64,000 nucleotides of DNA from Saccharobesus litoralis (GTDB lineage Bacteria > Pseudomonadota > Gammaproteobacteria > Enterobacterales > Alteromonadaceae), in assembly GCF_003063625.1 (NCBI RefSeq), contig NZ_CP026604.1, positions 4,814,065 through 4,878,064 of the forward strand. The letters are read 5' to 3'. The first letter of the stretch is position 1, and every line of letters begins with the position of its first letter. The position numbers and the translations under genes were made by a program. This document shows positions 28,314-38,600 of this stretch, piece after piece. The notes beneath the pieces are model-generated. The model was not told the origin of the DNA and searched no databases. It was given only the letters and a program-made list of their open reading frames with translations.

Positions 28314-31262
28314 TTACCAGCGGTGAAAAAAGCTTAACCACAATTGGTTTTCATCTTGCCCAATTTGCGGTAATACCCGCGCCAATCCATAGTTGATATT
28401 CAAGCCAACTAAGCTCGGTAAACCAAAATTAAACTGCTTATTACCGGCTAAACCAAAACTGTCTATAACATGTGTTAGCTTATGTCTTTGACTAAAAGCC
28501 GATATTTCGCCAAGCGCGACCGTTAATTTTAGGTTTTGATATTTATTGCCTTGTAAACTCATAAAAGGCAACTCTGGGGCTAATATTCGGTTTAACTGCT
28601 GGTGAGGCGCAATTAAGTTAGAGGCTGCACCACCTAAGCTGAGTAAGGTTAAGTCGTCATCCGGTGAACGATATTGCTGTTGATAACTTAAGTGGGTTTT
28701 TACTCGACGCCACTGGCCAAACAAACTCAAGTTAGCGTCATAACCTTGCCAGTCGACACTGTCTGTGTTGCCTTGATACACAGCCAATTCGCTGCGCTGT
28801 CTTATACGCCATGTATTCGCTCGATAATGCCATGCATAGTTGCCAGAAACACGCGCCGCTTGTGTATCCCTATTGGTGGTATCTTGCTCAAATTGCTGCC
28901 AAAAGTATTTAGCCTGCCAACCATAATCATGCTGACCATTAATAATCTGCTGACTTGCAGATACAACAACCCCAGTCTCTGTTATCTGACCAGCTATTGC
29001 ACTCGTATTCGAGTTAGCTCTCACTAATTCTGAGCCTTGGTTATCTGGGTGCATCTGCCAGTAATAGCCATGAGCATTAATATCAACCGGCATAGTCCGC
29101 CACTTCAAGTTGCCGCTCACACCTTGTAAACCTTGCTGTTTACTACTTTGTGTCGCGTTGATCTGCCAGTCTAATCGTTGCAATAAATCAACATTGCGAT
29201 AACCAATTTCGCTTAAATGATAGCTTGCCCAATTAACCGTAGCCGCTAACATGACACTGCCTTCTCTAACCCCTAAACCGTAATCCTGAATATTGCCTTC
29301 TATTGCTGTAGCGCTAGCCATGGCCTTAGGCATGACATGCTGCCTATCAACATTGGCTAATTCAACGCCCTGCTCTGCTTTGCCAAGTACGCTGGTGACA
29401 GCGAGCGTTGGTAGGTCAAGTGCGACTATGTCTTGCCCTGTACTCTTGCGAGCAAAAGCCAGTAGCGTATTGTCATTTAACTGTGTTGGCCAATGTAAAT
29501 CTAAATCGCCACTGGTTAATTGCTCTACCTGCTGGCTTTGCACATTCACTCGAAACAATTTGGTTAAGCTTTGCTGACTGGCTGTAAAGTAAATTGCTTG
29601 GCCGTCTAAACTCCACTGCGGATAAGATAAAAACTGACTACTGTGCGGCAAAGGTATTGCGGCGTGCTGATTGGTGACTCGATCAAACCAATACAATTGC
29701 CATTTATTGTTTAGTTCAAACTTTAAGTAAGCCAATTTTGTGTTATCTGGGCTTAACTGAGGAAAATCATACACGCGCCCTAGCTGTTTATCTGTAATAA
29801 CACTGACCCTAGTTGATGCAAGATCTGTCACTGAGTTAGCGTGTAAATCAATATTAAACGCTATGATCTGCGAATAGCCTTGTGTCGCTTGCTCAGCAAA
29901 TAGGGTTATTGAATGCGGCTCTTTCTCATCTTCATTAGCTGAATTAATCACATCAAACCGTCGAATATTAAACCCTAACGTATGCTGCTTTACCTCGTCG
30001 GTGTTGATATTCCAAGAATATATATCCGTCGTATTATGCGCTTTTTTAACTCGTGACAGGGCGGTAAATAATAATGTTTGGTTATCTAACCATACGGGGT
30101 TAGATATTCCCCAATAGCTAACACTGGGTAAACTCGCCTTTTGTTGGCGTTTAAACACTTCGGGCGCCACGTCTGCTATATCAAGTGGGTCTCGCTTTAA
30201 TAATTGTTCTTGTTGTTTAGCAAATTTTTCTTGCGCTTGCTGGTTGTCTTTAGTGTGAAAGACACTAAGTTGCCAAGTCTTTTTAACTCGGTTTAGCAAG
30301 GCAATAAACTCACCACTAGGGCTAATAGCGGGGGAATGTGCCGCTTGATTTAAATCTAACCACAACTTAGCTGGTGTTTTATCTAACTCTTGATGACGAG
30401 CCAACGTTTTTTGCGTATAAGCCACAACAAATTTACGATATAACTGTTGGGCAGATGCGTTATAAACACCTTTAAAGGCTTGATCAAAATTACGCTTTTT
30501 AACTGCTACGGAACGCGTCCAAACATGATCTAGCTTATCAGCGCCATATTCTTGCTCTAGCCAATACATAAACCGCGCCCCAACAATATAAGCAAACGAT
30601 CCTGCCATGTAGCGGTGATCTCGAGCATTTAACTCGCGATACTGTGGAAAAGCTCCCTCTACGGTTAATTGGCTTAAAAAAGCGTCCATATTGTCATCAA
30701 ATAAACGTCCGCGTCCTGTCAATTTAGATTCCATCAAGGTCGCATAACCTTCGGCAACCCAACGCGGCATGCCAGACTGACTGACATCAAATAAATCCCA
30801 AGCTCGGCGTAACTTATCTAACCATTTATTGCGACTTGGTTGACCTAGATGCACCAAGTGCACATATTCATGAACAGTTAATAATTGTTGCCAGCTTGGT
30901 GCATTAGACAAGGAATTCGATTGAGGTGGCGTAACAAATAATGTCATTAAAGGGCGATAAGAAGGTGAAATAGCAAAGCCATTCGCTTGGTTATTGTTCT
31001 CGATTACCAGCACTTGCACCTTGGGAGTTAACTGCCTATTTTGTTGTTTTAATAGCAAAGCGTGAGCAGACTCTAATTCTTTGCCCGCAATGATCGCCCA
31101 ATCACGCAGTGGAGCAGTAAAATGAATAATAAAATGAGAAGTTTCATAGGTTTGCCACTGGTTATCTTCATTTAATGCTAGTTGAGTGGCGCTAACATTG
31201 GCGCTAAAAAAACAGGCAAACAAAAGCAAAAAAACAATACGCAGTTGGCGATAAAGAAACAT
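28314..31262 (-). CDS. Secreted gluzincin-like metallopeptidase with TolB-like propeller and barrel-like C-terminus
   Basis: The 982-residue protein has a signal peptide (cleavage near residue 25, NVSA-TQ). A peptidase MA-like domain carries HEYVH (zinc His131 and His135, catalytic Glu132) and WVAEGYAT (third ligand Glu171). Residues about 290-640 contain TolB/WD40-like blades such as FPQLSPDNTKLAYLKFELN and YPQWSLDGQAIYFTASQ. The C-terminal third has barrel-like alternating strands rich in Gln, Trp and Tyr and ends NQLWLSFFHRW. This suggests a periplasmic peptidase fused to an outer-membrane anchor; substrate unknown. The start has AGGAT nine bases upstream. Confidence 0.85.
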   Translation of the reverse strand: MFLYRQLRIVFLLLFACFFSANVSATQLALNEDNQWQTYETSHFIIHFTAPLRDWAIIAGKELESAHALLLKQQNRQLTPKVQVLVIENNNQANGFAISPSYRPLMTLFVTPPQSNSLSNAPSWQQLLTVHEYVHLVHLGQPSRNKWLDKLRRAWDLFDVSQSGMPRWVAEGYATLMESKLTGRGRLFDDNMDAFLSQLTVEGAFPQYRELNARDHRYMAGSFAYIVGARFMYWLEQEYGADKLDHVWTRSVAVKKRNFDQAFKGVYNASAQQLYRKFVVAYTQKTLARHQELDKTPAKLWLDLNQAAHSPAISPSGEFIALLNRVKKTWQLSVFHTKDNQQAQEKFAKQQEQLLKRDPLDIADVAPEVFKRQQKASLPSVSYWGISNPVWLDNQTLLFTALSRVKKAHNTTDIYSWNINTDEVKQHTLGFNIRRFDVINSANEDEKEPHSITLFAEQATQGYSQIIAFNIDLHANSVTDLASTRVSVITDKQLGRVYDFPQLSPDNTKLAYLKFELNNKWQLYWFDRVTNQHAAIPLPHSSQFLSYPQWSLDGQAIYFTASQQSLTKLFRVNVQSQQVEQLTSGDLDLHWPTQLNDNTLLAFARKSTGQDIVALDLPTLAVTSVLGKAEQGVELANVDRQHVMPKAMASATAIEGNIQDYGLGVREGSVMLAATVNWASYHLSEIGYRNVDLLQRLDWQINATQSSKQQGLQGVSGNLKWRTMPVDINAHGYYWQMHPDNQGSELVRANSNTSAIAGQITETGVVVSASQQIINGQHDYGWQAKYFWQQFEQDTTNRDTQAARVSGNYAWHYRANTWRIRQRSELAVYQGNTDSVDWQGYDANLSLFGQWRRVKTHLSYQQQYRSPDDDLTLLSLGGAASNLIAPHQQLNRILAPELPFMSLQGNKYQNLKLTVALGEISAFSQRHKLTHVIDSFGLAGNKQFNFGLPSLVGLNINYGLARVLPQIGQDENQLWLSFFHRW

Positions 31263-31458
31263 ATATAAGCATCCTATTTAAATTATTATGGTTCCGACGC
31301 TGCTATATAGGCTTTATACGAATAGGCTGTCAATCCAATACGACAAATTGATTCTATGAATAGATGAATTTGTGCCAAAAAATTCATCAACTGCCTATTG
31401 AATCGCCGGCAATTAGACATATTATGTCGATAATAAAGATGATTTTTGCGGAGCAAAT

Positions 31459-32334
31459 ATGAAACGTGTCATTTTATTTCTATTAACCAATATCGCGGTG
31501 ATGGTCACCTTAAGTATTGTGTTGAGTATTTTGTTTGCTGTTTTGGGCATAAATAACCAAAGTACGGGTGGCTTGTTATTAATGGCCGGCGTATTTGGTT
31601 TTGGTGGCGCTTTTATCTCGTTACTCATGTCTAAATGGATAGCAAAACGTTCAACTGGGGCTTATGTTATTGAGCAGCCACGTAACGCGACCGAACGCTG
31701 GTTGGTTGATACGGTGCGTCGTCAAGCGCAGCGCGCCGAAATCGGCATGCCAGAAGTGGCGATCTTTGACTCGCCAGAAATGAATGCGTTTGCCACAGGT
31801 GCTAATAAAAACAATGCCTTAGTTGCCGTTAGTACTGGCCTACTAGACAATATGGATCAAGACGAAGCCGAAGCCGTGCTTGGTCACGAAGTTAGCCATA
31901 TTGCCAATGGTGACATGGTAACCTTAACCCTGATCCAAGGCGTGGTTAATACCTTTGTTATCTTTTTAGCCAGAATAGTAGCCGGCATTATTAGCAACGC
32001 AACGCGTGGTAATAATAGTGATAACTCAGCCGTTGGTGGTTTTGCTTACTATGCGATTGTATTTGTGCTGGAAATTCTGTTCGGCATTTTAGCCAGCATG
32101 GTAGTGGCTTGGTTTTCGCGCCAGCGTGAATACCGTGCCGATGTTGGCGGCGCAAACTTGGCCAGTCGTCAAGGTATGATAGGCGCACTGGAAAAACTCA
32201 AGTACTCACAGGAAAGCCGCTTAGAAGGTTCCATGATGGCGTTTGGCATTAATAACCGCTCGCGTTTAGCCAGTTTATTTGCCAGCCACCCGCCGCTAGA
32301 TGAGCGCATTCGCGCATTAAAAAGTGATAGTTAA
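31459..32334 (+). CDS. htpX: Membrane protease HtpX
   Basis: HtpX is a zinc M48 metalloprotease of the inner membrane that degrades misfolded membrane proteins, overlapping FtsH in role. The 291 residues carry two N-terminal spans (about residues 4-30 and 38-57). The catalytic motif HEVSH is at 143-147, and two more spans follow, with the third zinc ligand in the segment [17 protein letters not shown]. The start follows GCGGAG. Known homologues are under CpxR or sigma-32 control; no such site was identified here. Confidence 0.97.
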   Translation: MKRVILFLLTNIAVMVTLSIVLSILFAVLGINNQSTGGLLLMAGVFGFGGAFISLLMSKWIAKRSTGAYVIEQPRNATERWLVDTVRRQAQRAEIGMPEVAIFDSPEMNAFATGANKNNALVAVSTGLLDNMDQDEAEAVLGHEVSHIANGDMVTLTLIQGVVNTFVIFLARIVAGIISNATRGNNSDNSAVGGFAYYAIVFVLEILFGILASMVVAWFSRQREYRADVGGANLASRQGMIGALEKLKYSQESRLEGSMMAFGINNRSRLASLFASHPPLDERIRALKSDS

Positions 32335-32343
32335 CTTGAAGCA

Positions 32344-32371
32344 ACATAGCCTGCAAGGATGCAGGCTATGT
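32344..32371. terminator. Bidirectional terminator hairpin between htpX and the DUF5062 gene
   Basis: A perfect 12-bp stem, ACATAGCCTGCA-AGGA-TGCAGGCTATGT, lies between convergent genes. The T-runs on either side are weak. Confidence 0.65.
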
Positions 32372-32378
32372 AGTTAGG

Positions 32379-32639
32379 CTATTTTAAAAGCGGATGATCA
32401 GCTGGTAGCTTTTTCATGATCCATGCGACTAGGCGCTTTTTAATATTTAAGGTGTTTTCTTGATCTTCCGGCAATGCCACAATCAACTTATCTTGCACAA
32501 ATAAACGATAAATACATTCAATTTTTTGGTCGGCTGAATCAGTCGGGCCAAAGGCTTTATAACCACGATTAGCGGCGTAAGATTGCCCAACCTGTAGGGC
32601 TTTTTTGAGTAATTCCTTTTCATTTTTGACTTTTTTCAT
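32379..32639 (-). CDS. Small conserved protein, DUF5062-like
   Basis: This 86-residue charged cytoplasmic protein has no signal peptide or span. The sequence features KNEKELLKKALQVGQSYAA and, at the end, KKRLVAWIMKKLPADHPLLK. It resembles the DUF5062 family of marine gammaproteobacteria, from memory of the family, so the name is moderate confidence. It follows the FKBP gene by 19 bases with a GGGAA ribosome site, so the two are probably one operon. Confidence 0.75.
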   Translation of the reverse strand: MKKVKNEKELLKKALQVGQSYAANRGYKAFGPTDSADQKIECIYRLFVQDKLIVALPEDQENTLNIKKRLVAWIMKKLPADHPLLK

Positions 32640-32658
32640 CTTGTTCCCGACCTTGTTA

Positions 32659-33105
32659 TTATTGGGTTATTTTCATTAAACGTAAATCAATTTGCATTAC
32701 CGCATTAGGGCCTATCTTACTGCCATTACCTTTTTTACCCCAAGCTAATTCTGGCGGGATCACAAACTCATAACGACTACCCAACGCCATCAGCAACAAA
32801 CCTTCTTGTAAACCTGGAATAGCCTCAGCAATAGTAAATTCATCGGGTAATCCGGCTTTATAGGTATCGGCAATACAAGTGCCATCAGCTAATAATATGC
32901 GCTGATTGACCACAACCGTGTCATCAAATGTCGCAAATTGTCCATCGGCGTCTTCAATTATCCGATACATTAACCCAGAGTCTAAGGTGACAACATCATT
33001 TTTATTTTGGTAACGAGTTAAAAACTCTTCGGTATTTTTACGATTAGCTCCTGCTGATCCCTTTGATGTTTTTTTGGTTTTGCCTTTTGCCATAGTCATC
33101 TTCAT
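32659..33105 (-). CDS. FKBP-type peptidyl-prolyl cis-trans isomerase
   Basis: The 148-residue cytoplasmic protein has a Lys/Thr/Ser-rich start (KGKTKKTSKGSAG). The C-terminal FKBP fold shows VVTLDSGLMYRIIEDADG, EAIPGLQEGLLLMALGSRYE, FVIPPELAWGKKG and a final MQIDLRLMKI. FKBPs isomerise prolyl bonds and act as chaperones. Some classic active-site aromatics look changed, so catalytic strength is uncertain. It lies upstream of the DUF5062 gene on the same strand. Three closely spaced ATG codons make the start uncertain by up to four residues. Confidence 0.88.
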   Translation of the reverse strand: MKMTMAKGKTKKTSKGSAGANRKNTEEFLTRYQNKNDVVTLDSGLMYRIIEDADGQFATFDDTVVVNQRILLADGTCIADTYKAGLPDEFTIAEAIPGLQEGLLLMALGSRYEFVIPPELAWGKKGNGSKIGPNAVMQIDLRLMKITQ

Positions 33106-33290
33106 TTGTTTTTGCTAAGTAGCAATTATACCAATAAAGCCAAGTAAATCAGAACCCAAGACACCGCCAGCAACAAACTAATGATTGCTCATCAGTGAAA
33201 TTACAAGTATGATTCTTATAATTTATATATACAAAATGTCATTTTCAATTACGGAATTGGCTAAATAACCATCACAGAATTAGTTGAATT

Positions 33291-34289
33291 ATGCGTGTCG
33301 AACTTCCCAAAATTATCTTTGGTACCAGTAGTTTAGGTAACTTATTTGTCGAGCTTGAAAGCGATGTTAAGAATGAATTAGTCAAAGCGGCTGTTGAAAA
33401 TAGTCCGGGCGAAACCTTGTTCGATAGTGCGGGTAAGTACGGTGCCGGCTTAGCATTAGAGTCGTTAGCTGCGGGGTTAAAGGCATTAAATGTTGCGCCC
33501 GATCAAGTAAAAATCAGTAATAAACTAGGCTGGAAGCGCGTACCATTAACAACGGATGAACCCACCTTTGAACCCGGAGCTTGGATAAACCTCAAACACG
33601 ATGCGGTGCAAGATATTTCCTATCAAGGTATTTTAGATTGCTATGAACAAGGCAACGAACTCCTTGGCGAATATCAAGCGCAGATTGTCTCTGTGCATGA
33701 TCCTGATGAATATTTAGCCGCAGCAACAGACGACGCCGATTTAGCTAAACGCAAACAAGACGTTTTAGATGCTTATAAAGCATTAATGGCATTACGTGAT
33801 GCCGGTAAAGTTGAGTCTGTTGGTGTAGGTGCCAAAGATGTCAGTGTTATTGACTTTATTAGTGATCATGTGCAACTAGACTGGGCTATGTTTGCCTGTT
33901 CGGTCACGCCATACACTCATGCTCAATCAACGTTAGACTTACTCAAAAAGCTTAAATCACAAGGTGTCGTGGTGATTAATTCTGCTGTATTTAACGCAGG
34001 ATTTTTATTGGGCAGCGACAACTTTGATTACAAAAAAGTTAGTCGTGCTAGCCATGCAGATTTGTATATCTGGCGTGATAAATTTCATGCCCTGTGTGAC
34101 GAATTTAATATTACCCCTGCTCAAGCTTGTGTGCAGTTCTCGTTTCAATTTGAGCCTATCGTCGCCATTGCTTTAAGCTCAAGCTCGCCAAAACGGGTCA
34201 AAAGCAATATCGATTTAGCTGAAGCGCAAGTGCCAGCAGAGTTTTGGCAAGCGATGAAAAATGCCAGGTTAATCAGCTGCGGCCTGTGA
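33291..34289 (+). CDS. Aldo/keto reductase of the D-threo-aldose (L-fucose/L-galactose) 1-dehydrogenase type
   Basis: The 332-residue protein has the AKR TIM-barrel with a plausible catalytic tetrad: Asp45 and Tyr50 (FDSAGKYGAG), Lys78 (ISNKLGWKR) and His136 (SVHDPDEYL). The early FGTSSLGNLF and the late SSSSPKRVKSNIDLAEAQVP fit the D-threo-aldose dehydrogenase branch. That branch oxidises L-fucose, L-galactose or D-arabinose at C1 with NAD(P). It lies next to the agar/porphyran enzymes, so L-galactose from porphyran is a plausible but unproven substrate. It ends at a terminator shared with the convergent GH117 gene. Confidence 0.85.
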   Translation: MRVELPKIIFGTSSLGNLFVELESDVKNELVKAAVENSPGETLFDSAGKYGAGLALESLAAGLKALNVAPDQVKISNKLGWKRVPLTTDEPTFEPGAWINLKHDAVQDISYQGILDCYEQGNELLGEYQAQIVSVHDPDEYLAAATDDADLAKRKQDVLDAYKALMALRDAGKVESVGVGAKDVSVIDFISDHVQLDWAMFACSVTPYTHAQSTLDLLKKLKSQGVVVINSAVFNAGFLLGSDNFDYKKVSRASHADLYIWRDKFHALCDEFNITPAQACVQFSFQFEPIVAIALSSSSPKRVKSNIDLAEAQVPAEFWQAMKNARLISCGL

Positions 34290-34310
34290 TTTTATCAAGC
34301 ACTTCTTAAT

Positions 34311-34338
34311 AAAATGGCCGCATATAGCGGCCATTTTT
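34311..34338. terminator. Bidirectional terminator between the aldo/keto reductase and GH117 genes
   Basis: The stem AAAATGGCCGC-ATATA-GCGGCCATTTTT has a T-run on the plus side and A-rich flanks for the minus strand. Confidence 0.9.
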
Positions 34339-34359
34339 AGTTTTTTACCACATTTTAAA

Positions 34360-35607
34360 TCACTTTTTCTTTTTAACAAACTCGCCGTTGTTAGTTTTCG
34401 CTCTAAATGAAAAACGCGTAATGTAGTTGTCGCCTTGCAACCAAGATTGCCCCGGTTTTACCACGTACTGATGCGATAATCCCCACTGTAGCGCCGCGGT
34501 TGGCGAATCATCCGACTCTAATGTTTCAACTAAGCCGAGTGCACTTGGTACATTATCCACATAAGACATAATCTCAAAATTGATACCGTCTTTGGCGTAC
34601 TGTAATGTTTCTTTTTCAGGGCCATCTTTACAAGAAACCATGGCGATCCCGCCCTTATAATGCCATACCGCAAGCTCATGGCCACTATGGGTAATCGGAT
34701 TATACGGCGACTTTATGTAAGGTCCTTCTGGTTTGTCAGCAATGGCGACACCCCAACGAATTTCACGACCGCCCATAGTCACTTTTTCACCTTTACGCTC
34801 ACCCTTGTAATACAGGTAAAACTTGTCGTTAAAATACATTAATGTCGGATCATGTACTTTGTGACTGTCCCATTCGCCTTGCGATTTAATCATAAAGCGA
34901 TTGTCTTCTTCACCTAACCATTCGCCGGTATCACTCGGGCTTAAAATGGGTTTATCAAGTTTTTGCCATGGGCCATGCGGGTTATCCGCAATTGCCATCC
35001 CGACTTCATTGTATGTGCGGTTTAAATAAGGCGCTTTGATAGTTTGATAAACCAAGTAATACTTACCTTGATGGCGTAATATTTCTGGCGTGAAAACGGA
35101 TCTGTCATCATATTCACCTGGCTCACCTCGCCCTACTGCTAAGCCTTGTTCTTCCCAATGCCAACCATCTTTAGAGGTGGCATACCAAACTTCTGATTTA
35201 TCCCACGGGAATACCTTTAATTCGGGATCGCCAGTACCGAAACCATGACCTGGACCATGCGTTTTGGTATACCAAGTGTAATACAAGCCATCGATAAATA
35301 AGACTTTGGTTGGATCACGACGAATAACACCTGGCTCGTATTCAAAATCTCCGGTTAACTTTTGTACCGAAAACAAGCCAAACCATTCCGCATTTTTATG
35401 ATAGTTGCGCTGTAACGCGCGTTTAGATGCGGCACTTAAATACTGCGGATCTTTAATACCTAAGTAGTCAAAATCAGCTTGGGTAAAATTGGATAAATCC
35501 AATTCGTCATTACTGGCATTGTTATCTGGCGAACTGGGTTGCTGACAGCCAGCAAGAACACCTGCTAGTACTGCCAACACAAGCGTGTTTTTTGTTTTTA
35601 ATGTCAT
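34360..35607 (-). CDS. GH117 alpha-1,3-(3,6-anhydro)-L-galactosidase (neoagarooligosaccharide hydrolase), lipoprotein
   Basis: GH117 enzymes remove terminal 3,6-anhydro-L-galactose from neoagarooligosaccharides, the last step of agarose breakdown. The product is 415 residues from the ATG at 35607, which has GGAAAGAG upstream and gives a proper lipoprotein signal with lipobox VLAGC. An ATG ten codons earlier (35637) is less likely. The five-bladed propeller has [40 protein letters not shown] and a final [19 protein letters not shown], and the acidic residues in these motifs fit the GH117 active site. It diverges from the GH2 gene. The lipid anchor would place it on the outer membrane. Confidence 0.92.
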   Translation of the reverse strand: MTLKTKNTLVLAVLAGVLAGCQQPSSPDNNASNDELDLSNFTQADFDYLGIKDPQYLSAASKRALQRNYHKNAEWFGLFSVQKLTGDFEYEPGVIRRDPTKVLFIDGLYYTWYTKTHGPGHGFGTGDPELKVFPWDKSEVWYATSKDGWHWEEQGLAVGRGEPGEYDDRSVFTPEILRHQGKYYLVYQTIKAPYLNRTYNEVGMAIADNPHGPWQKLDKPILSPSDTGEWLGEEDNRFMIKSQGEWDSHKVHDPTLMYFNDKFYLYYKGERKGEKVTMGGREIRWGVAIADKPEGPYIKSPYNPITHSGHELAVWHYKGGIAMVSCKDGPEKETLQYAKDGINFEIMSYVDNVPSALGLVETLESDDSPTAALQWGLSHQYVVKPGQSWLQGDNYITRFSFRAKTNNGEFVKKKK

Positions 35608-35878
35608 TCTCTTTCCATCTCGTATTTGTGTATTCATACCTATAATAATTTTTTACTTAACAGCTCACTCACCGCCATAAGTTAACCATTAACAATAAAA
35701 CATAAGATTGTATTTTTTTGTTTACAATCAACAGTAAATATCATTTAATATTTGAATATTCAAGTTTATATACACATATTAACATAATAGTGCAATTAAT
35801 CAGCACATTGTTAACATTTTCCTTTAGATATAATCGTTAACATTTAATTGAGTTCAAAAATAGACAGGAACAATTTAA
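35608..35878. promoter_or_regulatory. Divergent promoter region between GH117 and GH2 genes
   Basis: This AT-rich segment of 271 bases must drive both agar genes. TATAAT at 35829-35834 fits a -10 box for the GH2 gene (start 45 bases on), but no good -35 is seen. The palindrome TTGAATATTCAA at 35752-35763, near the centre, is a candidate operator. GTTAAC(A) words recur near 35809 and 35836. None of these can be tied to a named regulator. Confidence 0.45.
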
Positions 35879-38497
35879 GTGCGATCACTCATTATAGTTA
35901 CGCTTATTACAACCGTTATTTTCGGTTGTTCAAAACAACAGCCGAGTCACGATGTTGTTAATGACAAAGTGCAAAGCAAAGCTTTAGCTCGCCAATCACC
36001 CCAACAGATAGGGAATTTTAATCAGGCTTGGTTATTTAACTTAGCAGACGATAAAGCCTATTCGACAGTTCAGCTAGATGATAAAAATTGGCGAGCATTA
36101 TCACTACCGCACGACTGGTCAATAGAACAAGACTTCGATCAAAAGTGGAACGGTGCAACAGGTTATTTACCGGGCGGTATAGCATGGTATCGCAAACACT
36201 TTAAAACCCCAGGCGACCTTCAAGAGCAACTGTTTGTGCTTAACTTTGATGGTATTTATAACCATTCCACTATTTGGTTAAACGGCGTTAAAATAGGTGG
36301 CGAAGTTAATGGCTACACACCATTTAATCTTGAACTCAATCCGCATTTAAAGCCTGAAGGACAAAACAACGTACTCGCTATTCGGGTCGATCACAGTCGT
36401 TATATTGATAGTCGTTGGTATACTGGTTCTGGGATCTATCGTGATGTCACCCTTTACCGCTTTAATAAATTGCATATTCCCGTTTGGGGCACCTATGTCA
36501 CCACACCTAAAGTCACTCACGATACGGCGGATATCAATCTAGCCATTGAGCTCAGTAACCAGCACAACCTAGCGCAATCGTTTAAAGTGATAACGGATAT
36601 TATCGATCCCAATCAGCAAGTTGTCGCGACACAAAGCCAAGTTTTAACCTTGCAGCCAAAACAACAACAAACCATTGAGCAACATTTTACCTTAAGCACA
36701 GTGCAACTATGGGATACCAGCACCCCAAATCTTTACACCGCACACAGCCGCATTGTTAAAGATCAGCAAACAATCGGCAGCCGAGATACCCGTTTTGGTT
36801 TACGGTTTTTAGAATTTAATCCTGATAAAGGCTTTTTCTTAAACGGCCAACACACGTTAATTAAAGGCGTTAATTTGCATCACGATGCAGGTTTAGTCGG
36901 TGTGGCCGTTCCTGACGATGTTTGGCGCCGCCGCTTAACACGACTCAAACAAGCTGGGGTTAATGCCATTCGTACTGCACATAACCCCGCCTCGGCGCGT
37001 TTTCTGGAATTATGCGACGAGATGGGCTTGCTGGTTCAAGCTGAAATATTTGATGAATGGGATAACCCAAAAGATAAGCGCTTAAATCAGCAAGAAAGGC
37101 ACGACGATTATATCAGCCGCGGCTATGCCGATTGGTTTCAAACTCATGCCGAAGCTGACCTAAAAGCAGCCATGAAACGCGACCGTAATCACCCGTCCAT
37201 TATTATGTGGAGTATAGGTAATGAAATTGAATGGACCTATCCACGTTATAAGCAGGCTACGGGTTATTTTGACATGAACGCTGCGGGTAACTACTTTTTC
37301 AATCCTCCATTTATCAGCCCAGAAGAAATCAAACAACGCTTTCACAATAGTGAAGAAGGCCAATATGTTTTAGCCAAAACCGCGAAAAAACTATCCAATT
37401 GGGTAAAACAAATGGATACAACGCGACCTGTCACCGCCAACCTTATTTTACCTTCTGTCAGCCATATATCCGGTTATACCGATGCCCTCGATATTATTGG
37501 CTACAGTTATCGCCGCGTTATTTATGACTATGGTTACAAACTGTTCCCCGGCAAAATGGTAATGGGCCATGAAAACGTTCCGCAATGGCATGAATGGCAA
37601 GCCGTTATCGAGCGTCCGTTCGTGGCGGGTACATTTTTATGGACAGGCACGGATTATTTAGGTGAATCACATAAGCGCTGGCCAACAAAAGCAGTGCGCA
37701 GTGGCTTATTAAACCTAGCCGGATTTGAAAACCCCAGCTATCACATGTTTAAAAGCTTGTGGAATAATGAACCCCATATCCACCTCACTACTCAAACGCT
37801 TGACAAGTCTCCCTATAAATTAGAGGCCAACAAAGTCGTCGAGAAAAAACCGGGCGCATGGCAGCAATATGTTTGGTATTGGTACGATGTCAATCAGCAT
37901 TGGAATTACCAAGCGCAACAAATGACAGTGGTAGAAGCTTATACAAATTGTCAACAGGTTGAGCTATTTAGCAATGGTCAATCGCTAGGCGTTCAAACGT
38001 TACAAGACAACGCAGACCATATTCTTAAATGGGCTGTGCCCTATCAAGCCGGTCAACTCACCGCGAAAGGCTTAGGCAACTGCCAAACTACCACTGAATT
38101 GCACACTGCCAGCGAAGTTAGCACAACCCGTGTTCAATTAGACAAAAATCAAATTGCAGTCGATCAAAACCAAGTGGTTCACATTGATATGCAACTGGTT
38201 GACGCCAAAGGCCATGCGGTAACACATAAAGAGCACGAGCTAACTGTCACTGTATCGCCAGAACTGCACTTATTAGGCACTGACAATGGCCGGCCCGACG
38301 CTATCACTAATTACAAAGCTAATACATTACCAACCTATCAAGGTCGTGCATTAGCGATTGTCACGGGTATTAAACCGGGAACGGCAACGGTCAAGATCTC
38401 GGGGCCAAACATAGCAACACAAATGGTAAAAATTAATGTGATTTCCTCCTCGGCAAGCCAAGGAAATTCACAACAAGCAAGGCTAGGAAGCCACTAA
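35879..38497 (+). CDS. GH2 beta-galactosidase, lipoprotein
   Basis: The 872-residue protein has an N-terminal hydrophobic stretch ending in VIFGC, a probable lipobox. The GH2 sugar-binding and Ig-like domains come first, then the TIM barrel with LIKGVNLHHDAGLVGVA, IRTAHNP, MWSIGNEIEW (acid/base Glu449) and VMGHENVPQWHEW (probable nucleophile Glu565), and later GTFLWTGTDYLGE. A C-terminal Ig-like domain follows. In this cluster it probably removes beta-linked galactose from agar or porphyran oligosaccharides. The start is GTG with AGGA upstream. It is followed by the GH86 gene after 103 bases containing a hairpin. Confidence 0.93.
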   Translation: MRSLIIVTLITTVIFGCSKQQPSHDVVNDKVQSKALARQSPQQIGNFNQAWLFNLADDKAYSTVQLDDKNWRALSLPHDWSIEQDFDQKWNGATGYLPGGIAWYRKHFKTPGDLQEQLFVLNFDGIYNHSTIWLNGVKIGGEVNGYTPFNLELNPHLKPEGQNNVLAIRVDHSRYIDSRWYTGSGIYRDVTLYRFNKLHIPVWGTYVTTPKVTHDTADINLAIELSNQHNLAQSFKVITDIIDPNQQVVATQSQVLTLQPKQQQTIEQHFTLSTVQLWDTSTPNLYTAHSRIVKDQQTIGSRDTRFGLRFLEFNPDKGFFLNGQHTLIKGVNLHHDAGLVGVAVPDDVWRRRLTRLKQAGVNAIRTAHNPASARFLELCDEMGLLVQAEIFDEWDNPKDKRLNQQERHDDYISRGYADWFQTHAEADLKAAMKRDRNHPSIIMWSIGNEIEWTYPRYKQATGYFDMNAAGNYFFNPPFISPEEIKQRFHNSEEGQYVLAKTAKKLSNWVKQMDTTRPVTANLILPSVSHISGYTDALDIIGYSYRRVIYDYGYKLFPGKMVMGHENVPQWHEWQAVIERPFVAGTFLWTGTDYLGESHKRWPTKAVRSGLLNLAGFENPSYHMFKSLWNNEPHIHLTTQTLDKSPYKLEANKVVEKKPGAWQQYVWYWYDVNQHWNYQAQQMTVVEAYTNCQQVELFSNGQSLGVQTLQDNADHILKWAVPYQAGQLTAKGLGNCQTTTELHTASEVSTTRVQLDKNQIAVDQNQVVHIDMQLVDAKGHAVTHKEHELTVTVSPELHLLGTDNGRPDAITNYKANTLPTYQGRALAIVTGIKPGTATVKISGPNIATQMVKINVISSSASQGNSQQARLGSH

Positions 38498-38518
38498 TAA
38501 GATCCGCGGCGATGCAAC

Positions 38519-38546
38519 TTGCCGATGGGCACTCGCCCATAGGCAA
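38519..38546 (+). repeat. Intercistronic hairpin between GH2 and GH86 genes
   Basis: TTGCC-G-ATGGGC-ACTC-GCCCAT-A-GGCAA is a near-perfect stem with paired bulges and no T-run. REP-like hairpins of this kind often protect upstream mRNA or adjust relative expression. Confidence 0.6.
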
Positions 38547-38600
38547 CTATGCTGGTACGGGATCACTCAAACATCAACATAAACGAGAGAATTAAGAGAA

